Source of the DNA: an uncultured Treponema sp.
GTDB lineage: Bacteria; Spirochaetota; Spirochaetia; Treponematales; Treponemataceae
Reading direction: 5' to 3'
Assembly (NCBI GenBank): GCA_947166355.1
Contig: CAMVDX010000014.1
Location: 1-64,000 of the forward strand
DNA: 64,000 nucleotides
Below are positions 28,539 through 38,693 of this stretch, in pieces. The notes beneath the pieces were generated by a model. It did not search any database. It was not told the DNA's origin and saw only the letters and a list, made by a program, of their open reading frames with translations. A program made the translations under genes and the position numbers. Each line of letters opens with the position of its first letter. Position 1 is the stretch's first letter.

Positions 28539-29288
28539 ATGAGTTATGGTTTTGTAATTCCGGTATACAGGCATGGTTCTACTCTTGAAGCAGTTGTAAA
28601 AAGTCTGCTTTCTTTTAACTTTCCTATTATTGTAGTTGATGACGGAAATGATGAGGAAAACCGTGCTCTTATTTCTGGTGTTGCAGAAAAATACTCACTT
28701 GTTACTGTTGTTACACGAGCTAAAAATGGCGGCAAAGGCAAAGCAATGATTGACGGAATTCGTAAAGCAGATGAGATGGGACTTACTCACATTCTTCAGC
28801 TGGATTCTGATGGTCAGCATGATGCCGGAAAAGCTGCCCGCTTTATTGAGCTTTCACAGAAAAATCCGGAGGCGATAATCTGTGGATTTCCGGAATATGA
28901 AAAAGATGCGCCTAAGACTCGTGTAAATGGCCGTAAGTTTGCAAACGGCTGGATTCATTTTGTAACGCTTTCGGGCGATATTAAGGATGCAATGATTGGA
29001 TTTAGAATTTATCCGGTTGCTCCTTTTATAAAGATGCTTAAACGTACTTTGTATATAGATGGCCGCATGGGCTTTGATATTGAAGTTTTAGTCCGTCAAT
29101 ACTGGCAGGGAGTTCCGCTTATTTCTGAGGCAGTAAAGGTTTATTACCCGGCAGATGGAATTTCAAACTACCGATATTTTAAAGATACGGTTAGAGTTTC
29201 TGGAACTTATGCAAGACTTTGTATTGGCCTCGTATTCAGATTACCGATACTTTTAATTCGTAAGCTAAGGAAATTATTTCATAAATGA
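28539..29288 (+). CDS. Glycosyltransferase family 2
   Basis: PVYRHGSTLEAVVKSLLSFNFPIIVVDDGND...LQLDSDGQHDA. Confidence 0.88.
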   Translation: MSYGFVIPVYRHGSTLEAVVKSLLSFNFPIIVVDDGNDEENRALISGVAEKYSLVTVVTRAKNGGKGKAMIDGIRKADEMGLTHILQLDSDGQHDAGKAARFIELSQKNPEAIICGFPEYEKDAPKTRVNGRKFANGWIHFVTLSGDIKDAMIGFRIYPVAPFIKMLKRTLYIDGRMGFDIEVLVRQYWQGVPLISEAVKVYYPADGISNYRYFKDTVRVSGTYARLCIGLVFRLPILLIRKLRKLFHK

Positions 29289-30241
29289 ATGAAGAGCTAC
29301 ACCACTGGTCTGAGCGCCAGGAAGTAATAAAAACTAACAAACCGCTTAAGTTTCTTCTTATTCTCCTCAAATTTATTCCGGGCTTTATAGTTCGTTTTTT
29401 CATTTATCCTGTAAGCTTTTTCTTTTTTATTTTTGCGCCGGATGCAAGAAGGGCTGCAAAAATTTATCAAAAGCAGCTCAGGGAATTTACGGGCCGTAAA
29501 ATTCCAAAGCACATTAATCCTTATATACAGATTTTTTCTTTTGCGCTCTGTATTGTAGAAAAGCTTGAAGGCTGGCTTGGAAAAATCAAGTTCAGTAAAA
29601 TTCAGTATCAGAATGATGATATTGACAATATTCTGGCTCTCTTAAAGGAAGGCAAGGGTGCTGTTCTTATAACCTCGCATCTTGGAAATATGGAGCTGCT
29701 CAGAAGTCTTTCTGATTATAACTACCAGTTGGTAGGAAGAGATGTTCCTGTTTATGTCATAATGGACACAGATATTAACAGCAATTTTTCTGAAACTCTA
29801 AAAAGCGTTAATCCTAAGGCGTCATTTAACGTTATTAACTCTAATGAAATTGGACCTGATTCAATTGTTACTTTGATGGACGCAATTGAAAATGGAGCCC
29901 TGGTTGTAATTGCCGGAGACCGCACTTCGCCTAATGCAAAAGAAAAGGTTTTAAAAATCAGCTTCCTTGGAAAAGATGCTTCGTTCCCGTATGGGGTATT
30001 TTTGATTCCGGCACTTTTAAAAGCTCCTGTTTATTTTATGTTCGGGCTTAGAAGCAGAATGTCGATTTTTAATCCAAAGCAGAATGTTTATATTGAAAAA
30101 TGTCATACAGATTTTGATTGCCCGCGTAGTGAGAGAGAGACACGAATTGTTCAGTGCTGCGGCGAATTTGTTGCACGGCTTGAAAAATTCTGTATTTTAT
30201 ATCCATATCAGTGGTATAACTTTTTTGACTTCTGGCAATAA
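29285..30241 (+). CDS. LpxL/HtrB-like lipid acyltransferase
   Basis: LLKEGKGAVLITSHLGNMELLR; VVIAGDRT. Confidence 0.82.
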   Translation: MNEELHHWSERQEVIKTNKPLKFLLILLKFIPGFIVRFFIYPVSFFFFIFAPDARRAAKIYQKQLREFTGRKIPKHINPYIQIFSFALCIVEKLEGWLGKIKFSKIQYQNDDIDNILALLKEGKGAVLITSHLGNMELLRSLSDYNYQLVGRDVPVYVIMDTDINSNFSETLKSVNPKASFNVINSNEIGPDSIVTLMDAIENGALVVIAGDRTSPNAKEKVLKISFLGKDASFPYGVFLIPALLKAPVYFMFGLRSRMSIFNPKQNVYIEKCHTDFDCPRSERETRIVQCCGEFVARLEKFCILYPYQWYNFFDFWQ

Positions 30242-30340
30242 AATGCGAGGAGCAAAATGCAGTGCTGCGCAAGACTAAAAAGATTTACGTCATTGCGAGG
30301 AGCCGTAAGGCGACGAAGCAATCTATTTTCAGGAGGATTT

Positions 30341-30982
30341 ATGAAAAAAACATTAATTTTTACTTTTATATTATTTCTCTCAACAATTCTTTTTTCACAG
30401 ACCCTGGAATCTGTATGCTCTTCTCTTGCTGAGCATCCAAATACAACCGGCGATTTTATTCAGACTAAAACAATACTAACTAACGGTCGTAAGTTGAAAT
30501 CAAATGGAAAATTTATTCTGAGTACTCTTGGAATTTTATGGCAGACAGAAAAGCCTTTTCCTTCTTCTCTTATTCTTACAGAAGATTCGATGATTCAGAT
30601 TGCAGCCAATGGAAACAAATCTGTAATGAGTGGAAAAGATAATCAGATTTTTGCAAATATTTCTGATACCCTGCGTTCTGTTTTTAATGGTGATGCCGAA
30701 AAATTACAGGAAAATTTCAAATGTGATTTTTCAAATGATAAAGACGGATTATGGAAGGTTGAACTGACTCCAAAGGATTCTACGATTGCGGCTGTTATGA
30801 GTACGCTGATTCTTTCTGGAAATTACAAGGGTGCTGATGGCTCAGATAAAATATTGGAAGCAACTCTAAACAGTCTGGAAATGATAGAAGCATCTGGTAA
30901 TACAATTACTTACGAATTTTCAAATCAGAAATATCCAAAGGAGCTTTCCGCAGATGAAAAACAAATTTTTGTCATTGAATAA
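30341..30982 (+). CDS. LolA-like outer-membrane lipoprotein carrier
   Basis: Signal peptide MKKTLIFTFILFLSTILFS; NTTGDFIQTKTI...LKSNGKFILSTLGILWQTEKPF. Confidence 0.82.
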   Translation: MKKTLIFTFILFLSTILFSQTLESVCSSLAEHPNTTGDFIQTKTILTNGRKLKSNGKFILSTLGILWQTEKPFPSSLILTEDSMIQIAANGNKSVMSGKDNQIFANISDTLRSVFNGDAEKLQENFKCDFSNDKDGLWKVELTPKDSTIAAVMSTLILSGNYKGADGSDKILEATLNSLEMIEASGNTITYEFSNQKYPKELSADEKQIFVIE

Positions 30983-33452
30983 GGCCCTGCAAACTGTTTC
31001 TCAAAAAAAGTTTTTGGCAGCGTGGTTTATTTATCATATTGTATTTCTTGTAGTTTTTATTTTTTCATTAATTGCATTCCGAAATCAAATTCAAATTGAT
31101 TCAGATTTATTTAATCTTGTTCCAAAAAGCATTTCCATGGATTCAGTAAAAAAAGCTGATGAAAAAATGATGGCTGTAACTTCGCAGAATGTTTTTGTTC
31201 TTGTTGCAAATGATGATTTTGCTGAGGCTAAGCGGGTTGCAGAAGCTGTTTACGGTGAGCTGAAGGATAGTAGAAATTTTGAATCACTTTCTCTTTATAG
31301 TGATGTTGGTGCTATGGGAGAAATAACGGACTTTTTATATAAGTACCGCTGGAATCTGATTGATGAAAAAACCGCTGATAAAATCTTAAACGATGAGAGC
31401 GGACTTGCAGCCCAGGACTTTGCTCTGGAGGCTCTTTCTAAAGCTTACGGCGGTTTTACAATGTTGCCTCTGGATAATCTTGATTCAGATCCTTTTTTAC
31501 TTACGGAATATAATCTTCAGAATTACCTTTCGGCCTTGCAGAATGCGGGAACTGCCATGAGTGTAAAGGACGGAGTTCTTGCTTCGCACTTTGAGGGTAA
31601 ATGGTATGTTATGATTCGCGGAGTTCTCAGCACCCGCGGTTCAAAGCTTGCTTCAAAAGATAATGCTATTACGGAGATTTATTCTGCCTGCAATTTAATG
31701 GAGGCGCAGTCTGCAGGTACGAGCTTTGTTTATTCCGGAACACCGTTTCATAGTCATGAGAGTTCTACGGCAGCGAGCCGCGAGATCTCGATAATTGCGA
31801 CGGTTTCGATGCTTGTGGTAATAATTCTGCTGATTTTTATTTTTCGGTCTGTGCGGCCGCTCGCTTTTTCGGTTGGTTCAATTCTGATTTCTATTGGAAC
31901 AGCAGTAATTGCTACTCTTTGTGTGTTCCACAAAATGCATGTAATTACTCTTGTTTTTGGAACTTCACTGATAGGCTCATGTATAGACTACAGCCTTCAT
32001 TATTTTACTCATTGGGCCGGAAATAAAGAACTAAAAAGTGGAATGGAAATCCGAAATCATATTTTTTCCGGACTCCTTATGGCAATTATTTCTACAAGCA
32101 TTTGTTTTGCGATTCTGCTTTTTGCACCTTTTACGATTCTTAAGCAGATGTCTTTTTTCTGTCTTACCGGATTAATCAGTTCTTTCCTTACGACTATTGC
32201 AATTTACCCTTATATTAAACTTCCTGCAAATCGTGGCAATGTACGTTTTTCAGATGCCTTTGGAAAAATGATTTCAAAGGTTGAACAGAAATGGGTAGGA
32301 AGAATTGTGATAGGCGTGTTATTTACAGCCGCAATTCTTTCTATAATTGTTTTTCATAAAAATGTCAGAATTAAGAATAATCTTCTTACACTTTATGATA
32401 TGCATGGCAAACTGCTTGAAGATGAGATTACAGCAAGTAAGGTTATAGAATATACTCCGGGCGGCTGGTATATTGTGAGCGGTTCAACAGAAGAAGAAGC
32501 ACTTGAGAATGAAGAACAATTGCGGAATTCTTTTGAACGGGCCGTTAACAATGAAGTCGGTTATGTAAGTACTTCAGATTTTGTGCCTTCTAAGCGTAAT
32601 CAGGATAAATCTCGGGCTGCTTATAAAAAGCTCCTGGAGCTTGCAGAATATCAGTTTTATGCTCTTGGCTACGAGCCTGCCGAAGCGACTGCTCTTGCAA
32701 ATCAGCTGTATTCAGAATTTGAATCTACAGAAGGTGAATATGTTTCTTTTGAGGCAGGCAATGTTCCAGATTTTATAACATCTGCAATTTCTTCTGCCTG
32801 GCTTGGAAAGGTTGGTGAAAAATATTTTACAGTTCTTTTACCAACACGTGTAACAGATTATACTACCTATCGTTCGTTAGTTGAGAATAATGATAATGCA
32901 TTTTTTATCAGTAAGTCACAGGATATAAGTGCAGATTTGGATCAGCTAACTGCTATGGTTTTAAAATTCTTTGTAGTTGCATATATCCTTATGTTTATAA
33001 TGCTCCGCTTTTTCTATACCTGGAAGCAGTCATTAAAAATAATTTCTGTTCCACTTCTTATAATTCTTGTGGTTGTTGCAGTTTTTGCAGCCTGCAAAAT
33101 TAATATGGAATTCTTTTCGGTTACAGGGCTTATTCTTGTTTTTGGACTTGGGCTTGATTACATTATTTATATGATGGAAAACGAAAAGAAATCGCATGGA
33201 GCAGCAGCTACTGATACATCTGGTGCATCTGGCACTTCCTCTCAGACTTCGACTCTTGAACCGTTTGCAACAATGGTTTCATTTGTTACGACAATTATTT
33301 CATTTGGAGCTCTTGCTTTGAGTTCTTTCAAGCCGGTGCATTTAATTGGCTTGTCAATTTTCATTGGTCTTTTTACAGCTTATATCTGTTCATTCTTTTA
33401 CGGACGTGCAGGAAGTGCAGGTGAGATAAAGGAGTCTAAAGTAAATGAATAA
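30954..33452 (+). CDS. MMPL/RND-family exporter
   Basis: 832 aa, multiple TMs, two MMPL-like repeats. Confidence 0.85.
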   Translation: MKNKFLSLNKALQTVSQKKFLAAWFIYHIVFLVVFIFSLIAFRNQIQIDSDLFNLVPKSISMDSVKKADEKMMAVTSQNVFVLVANDDFAEAKRVAEAVYGELKDSRNFESLSLYSDVGAMGEITDFLYKYRWNLIDEKTADKILNDESGLAAQDFALEALSKAYGGFTMLPLDNLDSDPFLLTEYNLQNYLSALQNAGTAMSVKDGVLASHFEGKWYVMIRGVLSTRGSKLASKDNAITEIYSACNLMEAQSAGTSFVYSGTPFHSHESSTAASREISIIATVSMLVVIILLIFIFRSVRPLAFSVGSILISIGTAVIATLCVFHKMHVITLVFGTSLIGSCIDYSLHYFTHWAGNKELKSGMEIRNHIFSGLLMAIISTSICFAILLFAPFTILKQMSFFCLTGLISSFLTTIAIYPYIKLPANRGNVRFSDAFGKMISKVEQKWVGRIVIGVLFTAAILSIIVFHKNVRIKNNLLTLYDMHGKLLEDEITASKVIEYTPGGWYIVSGSTEEEALENEEQLRNSFERAVNNEVGYVSTSDFVPSKRNQDKSRAAYKKLLELAEYQFYALGYEPAEATALANQLYSEFESTEGEYVSFEAGNVPDFITSAISSAWLGKVGEKYFTVLLPTRVTDYTTYRSLVENNDNAFFISKSQDISADLDQLTAMVLKFFVVAYILMFIMLRFFYTWKQSLKIISVPLLIILVVVAVFAACKINMEFFSVTGLILVFGLGLDYIIYMMENEKKSHGAAATDTSGASGTSSQTSTLEPFATMVSFVTTIISFGALALSSFKPVHLIGLSIFIGLFTAYICSFFYGRAGSAGEIKESKVNE

Positions 33453-34068
33453 AAATTTTTGGAATCATAAATTCTATTGTGCATTTACAATTTTAATTTT
33501 CTGTGTTTGTATTTTTCTTACCTCTTGTGCTTCAAAATCAAAAATAAATGATGAAGTATCGTCTGGCTTTTGTGCAGTAAATCTTAGACCTGTTTATATA
33601 ACTAACTCAAAAAAAATTATGCTTTTATTACCGGAATATAATGATGTTGTGGTTGATTCAATTCAACTACTGAACGGTAGTTTTGGTGACACAGAATTCT
33701 CTCTCATGTCTTATACACAAATCGATCCTACGGGAATCAGTCTTTCTCTTATGAATGACTTTGGCACAGATATGGGAAATGTTTTTTATGATGGCGAAAA
33801 GGTTGTTTTTGATTCTGCATATTTTCCAAAACAGCTGCCGGGTGAATATATAATTGCTGATATTCAGAATGCTTTTTATGATTCTATAGTTTTAAAAAGC
33901 AATTATGAAAAATCCGGTTTAATTTTTGAAGAAGAAATAAATGAGAACAGCACGATTCGAAAAATTATAGATAAGAAAAAAGTTATAGAAGAAATCAAAA
34001 TAGAAGAAAAAAGCGTATCAATAAATAATTATCTGAGAAATTACAAATACGTTCTTATAAGCGAATAA
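33445..34068 (+). CDS. Hypothetical lipoprotein at the end of the aryl-polyene-like operon
   Basis: Lipobox-like LTSCAS; overlaps the MMPL gene. Confidence 0.6.
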   Translation: MNKNFWNHKFYCAFTILIFCVCIFLTSCASKSKINDEVSSGFCAVNLRPVYITNSKKIMLLLPEYNDVVVDSIQLLNGSFGDTEFSLMSYTQIDPTGISLSLMNDFGTDMGNVFYDGEKVVFDSAYFPKQLPGEYIIADIQNAFYDSIVLKSNYEKSGLIFEEEINENSTIRKIIDKKKVIEEIKIEEKSVSINNYLRNYKYVLISE

Positions 34069-34088
34069 ACATACTTTACAAAAGATCT

Positions 34089-34200
34089 TGTCATGCTGAA
34101 CTTGTTTCAGCATCTATACAATATATAAATCTATGGATTCCGAAACACACATTCGTAGCAGGTGCGTGCGAATGTGGCGTAGCGTTCGGAATGACATTTG
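34089..34200. repeat. Dispersed palindromic repeat, family B (tgtcatgctgaacttgtttcagcatct...attccgaa...)
   Basis: Direct reading; related copies near 21948-22015, 49393-49455, 52455-52517, 62577-62612. Confidence 0.85.
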
Positions 34201-34238
34201 AGTGAAATCTTAATTTGTCTGCATGACAGTTAATTACG

Positions 34239-35315
34239 TTATCCTTCTGCGGCATCAAGAACTTCAGGTTCTTTCATTTTATGCTTTTCGGTATACATGG
34301 CTTTATCAGCAAATGAAATAAGTTCTTCTACACTGTTTCCATCTTTCGGGTAAACTGCGATTCCTACTGCTGCCGAAATATCAGCAAGAACACGGTTTGA
34401 AAGTCGGGCAGGTACATTCAGAACGGCTTTAATGCGTTCAACTGTATTTTCATAATTAGTGCCGGTATTTTTTCCACGGAAAATAATAATGAATTCATCT
34501 CCGCCAAAGCGTGCAATTATGTCTTCTGGTCTTACAGATTCTGAAAGTCGTTTTGCAACCTTTGCGAGTGCAGCATCACCAATGGTATGCCCATAATTAT
34601 CATTAATCTGCTTGAAATTATTCATATCTATAAAACAAAGTGCAACCTGGGTTCCATTGCGGTTTGCATAATCAATTTCTTTTTTGAGTGTAAAAATTGC
34701 CGTCTGCTTTGTATAAAGTCCGGTGAGCTGGTCTAAGGTAGCAAGCTGAGCGAGACGAATATTACTTTGTCTGAGCTTAAAAAACAAAAGTGTAAGAATT
34801 GTAAAAGCTGCAATCAAAAGCATTGAAAGGGTGGAAAGAACTATTACAAGATGAATGTTTACCCAGGTTCCGTTTGGAGCTACGGCAAATTCATAATGTC
34901 CATCTGGTATTTCAAGTCGTACAGAAATCGGTTTATGAAGAAGCTCATAAGGTGAACCGTAAATATTGGTACGTTCGTTTGTGTAATTGTTTACTTTATA
35001 AATTGAAAATTTATAGTCGCGGCTCTGTAATCCGAAAAGATTAAAGTGTCCCATAAGAATTTTTTTAAGTGTTTTATCATCATGCTCTAAGGCATTGTTG
35101 TAATTTTCTTTTATTTCAGAAGCATACAAAAGAGCAAGGTTTTCTGCTTCGAGTTTGCGGGAACGTACAGAGCCAAAGGATTCATAAATGCTTATATCTG
35201 TAAAAATCAAAAGCAGAATTAGAAAAACGGCAATTACAAAAACTAAATCCTTTTTCATCAAACGGCTTAATGTTGAAATGTCATACGATTTTTTTCCAAA
35301 ACGATTTGTGTCCAT
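34239..35315 (-). CDS. Membrane diguanylate cyclase (GGDEF)
   Basis: DQLTGLYTKQTA; DMNNFKQINDNYGHTIGD; ARFGGDEFIIIF; two TMs. Confidence 0.93.
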   Translation of the reverse strand: MDTNRFGKKSYDISTLSRLMKKDLVFVIAVFLILLLIFTDISIYESFGSVRSRKLEAENLALLYASEIKENYNNALEHDDKTLKKILMGHFNLFGLQSRDYKFSIYKVNNYTNERTNIYGSPYELLHKPISVRLEIPDGHYEFAVAPNGTWVNIHLVIVLSTLSMLLIAAFTILTLLFFKLRQSNIRLAQLATLDQLTGLYTKQTAIFTLKKEIDYANRNGTQVALCFIDMNNFKQINDNYGHTIGDAALAKVAKRLSESVRPEDIIARFGGDEFIIIFRGKNTGTNYENTVERIKAVLNVPARLSNRVLADISAAVGIAVYPKDGNSVEELISFADKAMYTEKHKMKEPEVLDAAEG

Positions 35316-35641
35316 AAGTATACTATTATAAGCCCAAAATAGAATTTTTTCTAATTATTTTATTTCTTTCTTTGGCAAAGTAGTTCCGCCATCTGCATAG
35401 AAAACTGGCAGGCAGACAAGGGGTGGTTTCATTGTTGAAGAATCTTGCAGCATTTGTTTCTCTTGACGAAAAAGGCGAAAGAAGTTTTAAAATTTTTGCA
35501 AAAATGATTAACACAATGAGTGATTTCTGCTATTATTCCCCGAACGTTGAAATTTAGGTAGTAAAGCTAAAAAAATTGCCTTCGGTTCCTACGCAGCGTG
35601 ACGGCTTTGACCGGTTATTTATCATTACAAAGAGGTAATAG

Positions 35642-36814
35642 ATGTTTAATCGTAGCGATTATGTCAGCGATAAGGACTGGCAGCGTTTTCTCGACTTTTC
35701 TAAGGATTTGGAAACCCCAAATATCGTAATCAATCTCAATACTATCAAGCAGAATTTTATTCGTCTTAGAGATTCATTTCCTTATGCACGAATTTATTAT
35801 GCAATGAAGTCAAATCCGGGTGAACCGGTTCTGGAAATGCTTGCTGAAATGGGTTCCTGCTTCGACATTGCTTCCCGCTATGAGCTGGACATGATTTCTA
35901 AGTTCAATGTTTCGCCGGACAGACTTTCTTACGGCAACACAATCAAAAAGGCTAAGGACATTAAATACTTTTACGACAAGGGTGTGCGCATGTTCGCAAC
36001 CGACAGCAAGGACGACCTCAAGGCCATTGCTGAGAACGCTCCCGGTAGCCGTATTTATGTGCGTATTCTTGTTGAGAACTCGGTAAGTGCAGACTGGCCG
36101 CTTTCCCGCAAGTTCGGCTGTCATCCGGATATGGCTTATGATTTGCTCGTTCTTGCCCGTGACCTTGGCCTCACTCCTTATGGAATCAGCTTCCATGTTG
36201 GAAGCCAGCAGCGCGATATTGGTCAGTGGAACGACGCTATTGCAAAGGTAAAATATCTTTTCACTTCTCTTGAAGAGGAAGAAGGAATCCGCTTGAGCAT
36301 GATTAACATGGGTGGTGGTTTCCCTGCAAGTTACATTGAACCTACGAATACTCTTGCTGAATATGCGGCAGAAATTACACGTTATATCCAGGAAGACTTT
36401 GGAGACGATATTCCGGAAATTATTCTTGAGCCTGGCCGTTCTCTCGTGGGTGACAGCGGAATTCTCACAAGCGAAGTAATTCTGACTTCGCGAAAAAACA
36501 ACACAGCACTGGCACGCTGGGTATACGTAGACGCAGGAAAATTCAACGGCCTCATTGAAACCCTCGATGAGTCAATTAAATATCCTGTTGTAACCAGCCG
36601 CGACAAGCCGGGCGAAAAAGAAGGCATCGTAATTATTGCAGGCCCTACCTGCGACTCTATGGACATTATGTACGAGGATGCAAAATATAAACTTCCGATT
36701 TCACTAAAGGCCGGCGACAGACTTTACTGGCTTTCTACAGGTGCTTATACTTCGACTTATGCGTCTGTGGCATTTAACGGATTCCCGCCGATTAAGACTT
36801 ACTTTATGCGCTAA
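35642..36814 (+). CDS. Fold-type III PLP-dependent decarboxylase (ornithine/lysine decarboxylase-like)
   Basis: IYYAMKSNPGEPVL; ISFHVGSQQ; MINMGGGFPASY; LEPGRSLVGD; AGPTCDSMDIMYED. Confidence 0.87.
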   Translation: MFNRSDYVSDKDWQRFLDFSKDLETPNIVINLNTIKQNFIRLRDSFPYARIYYAMKSNPGEPVLEMLAEMGSCFDIASRYELDMISKFNVSPDRLSYGNTIKKAKDIKYFYDKGVRMFATDSKDDLKAIAENAPGSRIYVRILVENSVSADWPLSRKFGCHPDMAYDLLVLARDLGLTPYGISFHVGSQQRDIGQWNDAIAKVKYLFTSLEEEEGIRLSMINMGGGFPASYIEPTNTLAEYAAEITRYIQEDFGDDIPEIILEPGRSLVGDSGILTSEVILTSRKNNTALARWVYVDAGKFNGLIETLDESIKYPVVTSRDKPGEKEGIVIIAGPTCDSMDIMYEDAKYKLPISLKAGDRLYWLSTGAYTSTYASVAFNGFPPIKTYFMR

Positions 36815-36821
36815 AATCGAA

Positions 36822-36904
36822 GAACCGTTAAAAACAAAGCGCGTAAGCGGTTTGTTTAGGTTCATCGAAAAAAAGCGTCAGAGGCAAGCTGTGCTTGCCG
36901 ACTT
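36822..36904. repeat. Dispersed palindromic element, family D (second copy)
   Basis: gaaccgttaaaaacaaagcgcgtaagcggtttgtttaggttc...cagaggcaagctgtgcttgccgactt. Confidence 0.85.
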
Positions 36905-36911
36905 ATTTTTT

Positions 36912-37604
36912 ATGGAACAGAAAATCAATTATCAAAAAAAATTAGACCAGTTGCTTGCTGCACTCGAGGGGTCGGACGAAAAACCAACTCTCCTGCTGCA
37001 TGCCTGCTGCGGGCCCTGTTCCTCTTATGTGCTTGAATATCTTTCCAAATATTTTCAGATTACAGTTTTGTATTATAACCCCAACATTTATCCTCAGGAA
37101 GAATACGAAAGGAGGCTCGCGGAGTTGAAAAAGCTCTATGAAGTTTTTCCGCCTGCACTGAATACTGGAGTGAAGGTCGTTGAATGCGAGTATGAGCCTG
37201 AACAGTTTTACAACGCCGTGGGAGTGCGTGCCGAGCCCGAGCTCGCCCAGGAGCCCGAAAAAGGCGAACGCTGCCGCCGCTGCTACAAGTTCCGCCTGGA
37301 ACGAGCCGCCGCCTATGCTGCTCAAAATCATTTTGATTATTTCTGTACTTCGCTTTCAATAAGCCCTTTTAAGGATGCCGTAAAAATCAACGAGCTTGGA
37401 GTTGAGATTGAGCGTTCATTGCTGGCCGATCCTGCCACCACTGCCACCGAGCCCTCGGAAAAATCCCCAAAATGGCTTTTTTCTGATTTCAAAAAAAAAG
37501 GCGGCTTCAAACGCAGCCTCGAGCTAAGTGAAGAATACGGCATGTACCGTCAGACCTACTGCGGCTGCGTGTATTCAATGAAGAATAAAGAGAAGAATAC
37601 CTGA
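36912..37604 (+). CDS. queH: Epoxyqueuosine reductase QueH
   Basis: LLLHACCGPCSSYVLEYL...YYNPNIYPQEEYERR...CRRCYKFRL...CGC; ORF track start 36741, ATG at 36912 likelier. Confidence 0.88.
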   Translation: MEQKINYQKKLDQLLAALEGSDEKPTLLLHACCGPCSSYVLEYLSKYFQITVLYYNPNIYPQEEYERRLAELKKLYEVFPPALNTGVKVVECEYEPEQFYNAVGVRAEPELAQEPEKGERCRRCYKFRLERAAAYAAQNHFDYFCTSLSISPFKDAVKINELGVEIERSLLADPATTATEPSEKSPKWLFSDFKKKGGFKRSLELSEEYGMYRQTYCGCVYSMKNKEKNT

Positions 37605-37919
37605 TTATTCAGAAAGGACTTTTAATAAATCTCTTGAGCCATTTACAATTCGAATAACATAAGCTGTATCATCAATTATCTTATAGATTATGGAATACTT
37701 ACCTATAGAAAAGTATCTGACACCTTCACTATAATACGGCTCTTCTGGAAAAAAATGATAAGAATCAGCCATAAAACTCAAATCTTCAACAGCCTGAGTC
37801 AGTTTTTTGAGAAGTTTAATAGCTGCTTTTTGATTCTTATATTCAGTTGCTATAAAAGAAAATATATTGTCTAAATCGATTTCTGCTTTTTCTGAATATG
37901 AAACCTTGAATGTATTCAT
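37605..37919 (-). CDS. ParE/RelE-family toxin
   Basis: FKVSYSEKAEIDLDNIFSFI...YYSEGVRYFSIGKYSIIYKI...VIRIVNGSRDL. Confidence 0.85.
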   Translation of the reverse strand: MNTFKVSYSEKAEIDLDNIFSFIATEYKNQKAAIKLLKKLTQAVEDLSFMADSYHFFPEEPYYSEGVRYFSIGKYSIIYKIIDDTAYVIRIVNGSRDLLKVLSE

Positions 37920-38164
37920 ATTCCGTATTTTTCGAAAAGACGCTGGTGAACTGTCTCTGCAGGGGTTACACGGCCTTTTTTAATATCAGAAAGACCTTCA
38001 TCAATTTTTTTATGGAGCTCATCAGTTGAAGAAACAGTAATACTTGCTGGTGCAGAGATTTCTTCTTGAATAGAATCTTCAAGCATCGTATACAACGAAA
38101 GCTTTTGCTGATAAGAAAGTGTCAAAATTGTATTCAGTAATTTAGAATAATCTTCCTGTGGCAT
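37916..38164 (-). CDS. Antitoxin of the ParE/RelE-type module
   Basis: 82 aa, overlaps the toxin start (4 nt). Confidence 0.75.
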   Translation of the reverse strand: MPQEDYSKLLNTILTLSYQQKLSLYTMLEDSIQEEISAPASITVSSTDELHKKIDEGLSDIKKGRVTPAETVHQRLFEKYGI

Positions 38165-38194
38165 ACTGTCCTCCTGATAAATATTCTAACATAT

Positions 38195-38563
38195 TTAGTG
38201 GTTTATTTCACCATTAATACATCCAAAATTACTGATAAAGTCTACAAGAAGCTTTTCTTTTTCGGGGGAAAGTTCTTCGCATTTTTTTATGATTTCTGAA
38301 TGTTTTCGATATAGCCTGAGTTGATTCTGCTCTTCTTCGTGATTTTTCGAAGAGTTAGGATTATTTGTTCCGTTTACAAGATATTCAACAGATACACCCA
38401 GAACTGCGGCGATTTTTACTGCGGTGTCGGCGGAGGGAGTACCACCAGATTTAATTCCTTGACCAATATTTGTTACACTGAAATTACATTTTCTTGCAAG
38501 ATAAGCTCGATTGATACCCTTATAGTCTATCTCTTCATCAACCCTTTTCCAAAAATCGCTCAT
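38195..38563 (-). CDS. XRE-family HTH regulator (possible controller protein)
   Basis: NRAYLARKCNFSVTNIGQGIKSGGTPSADTAVKIAAVLGVSVEYLVNG; divergent from methyltransferase. Confidence 0.85.
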   Translation of the reverse strand: MSDFWKRVDEEIDYKGINRAYLARKCNFSVTNIGQGIKSGGTPSADTAVKIAAVLGVSVEYLVNGTNNPNSSKNHEEEQNQLRLYRKHSEIIKKCEELSPEKEKLLVDFISNFGCINGEINH

Positions 38564-38634
38564 TATCTAAATATGTGAAATATTTCTGACTTTTTCTTCT
38601 AAAACTATGGATTTTCTGATTTTATCTGTTATAC

Positions 38635-38648
38635 TCAGATATATCTGA
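38635..38648. promoter_or_regulatory. Perfect 14-bp palindrome TCAGATATATCTGA, candidate operator
   Basis: Between divergent XRE and methyltransferase genes; degenerate half-sites (tttctga, ttctgat) nearby. Confidence 0.55.
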
Positions 38649-38693
38649 TTTTGTATTTTTTAGTAAGTAATTATTCACTTATAGGGTAATAAA

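Noticed and set aside
30257-30340. Upstream extension of the LolA ORF
   Set aside because: The extension translates a dispersed family A repeat; signal peptide starts at the ATG at 30341.
20405-34068. Calling this a complete aryl polyene cluster
   Set aside because: No catalytic KS, KR or starter-unit lyase seen in the window; only aryl-polyene-like is supported.
36822-36911. preQ1 riboswitch upstream of queH
   Set aside because: The structure is a dispersed repeat also found at 20.3 kb and inside a GNAT gene, so a queuosine-specific switch is unlikely.
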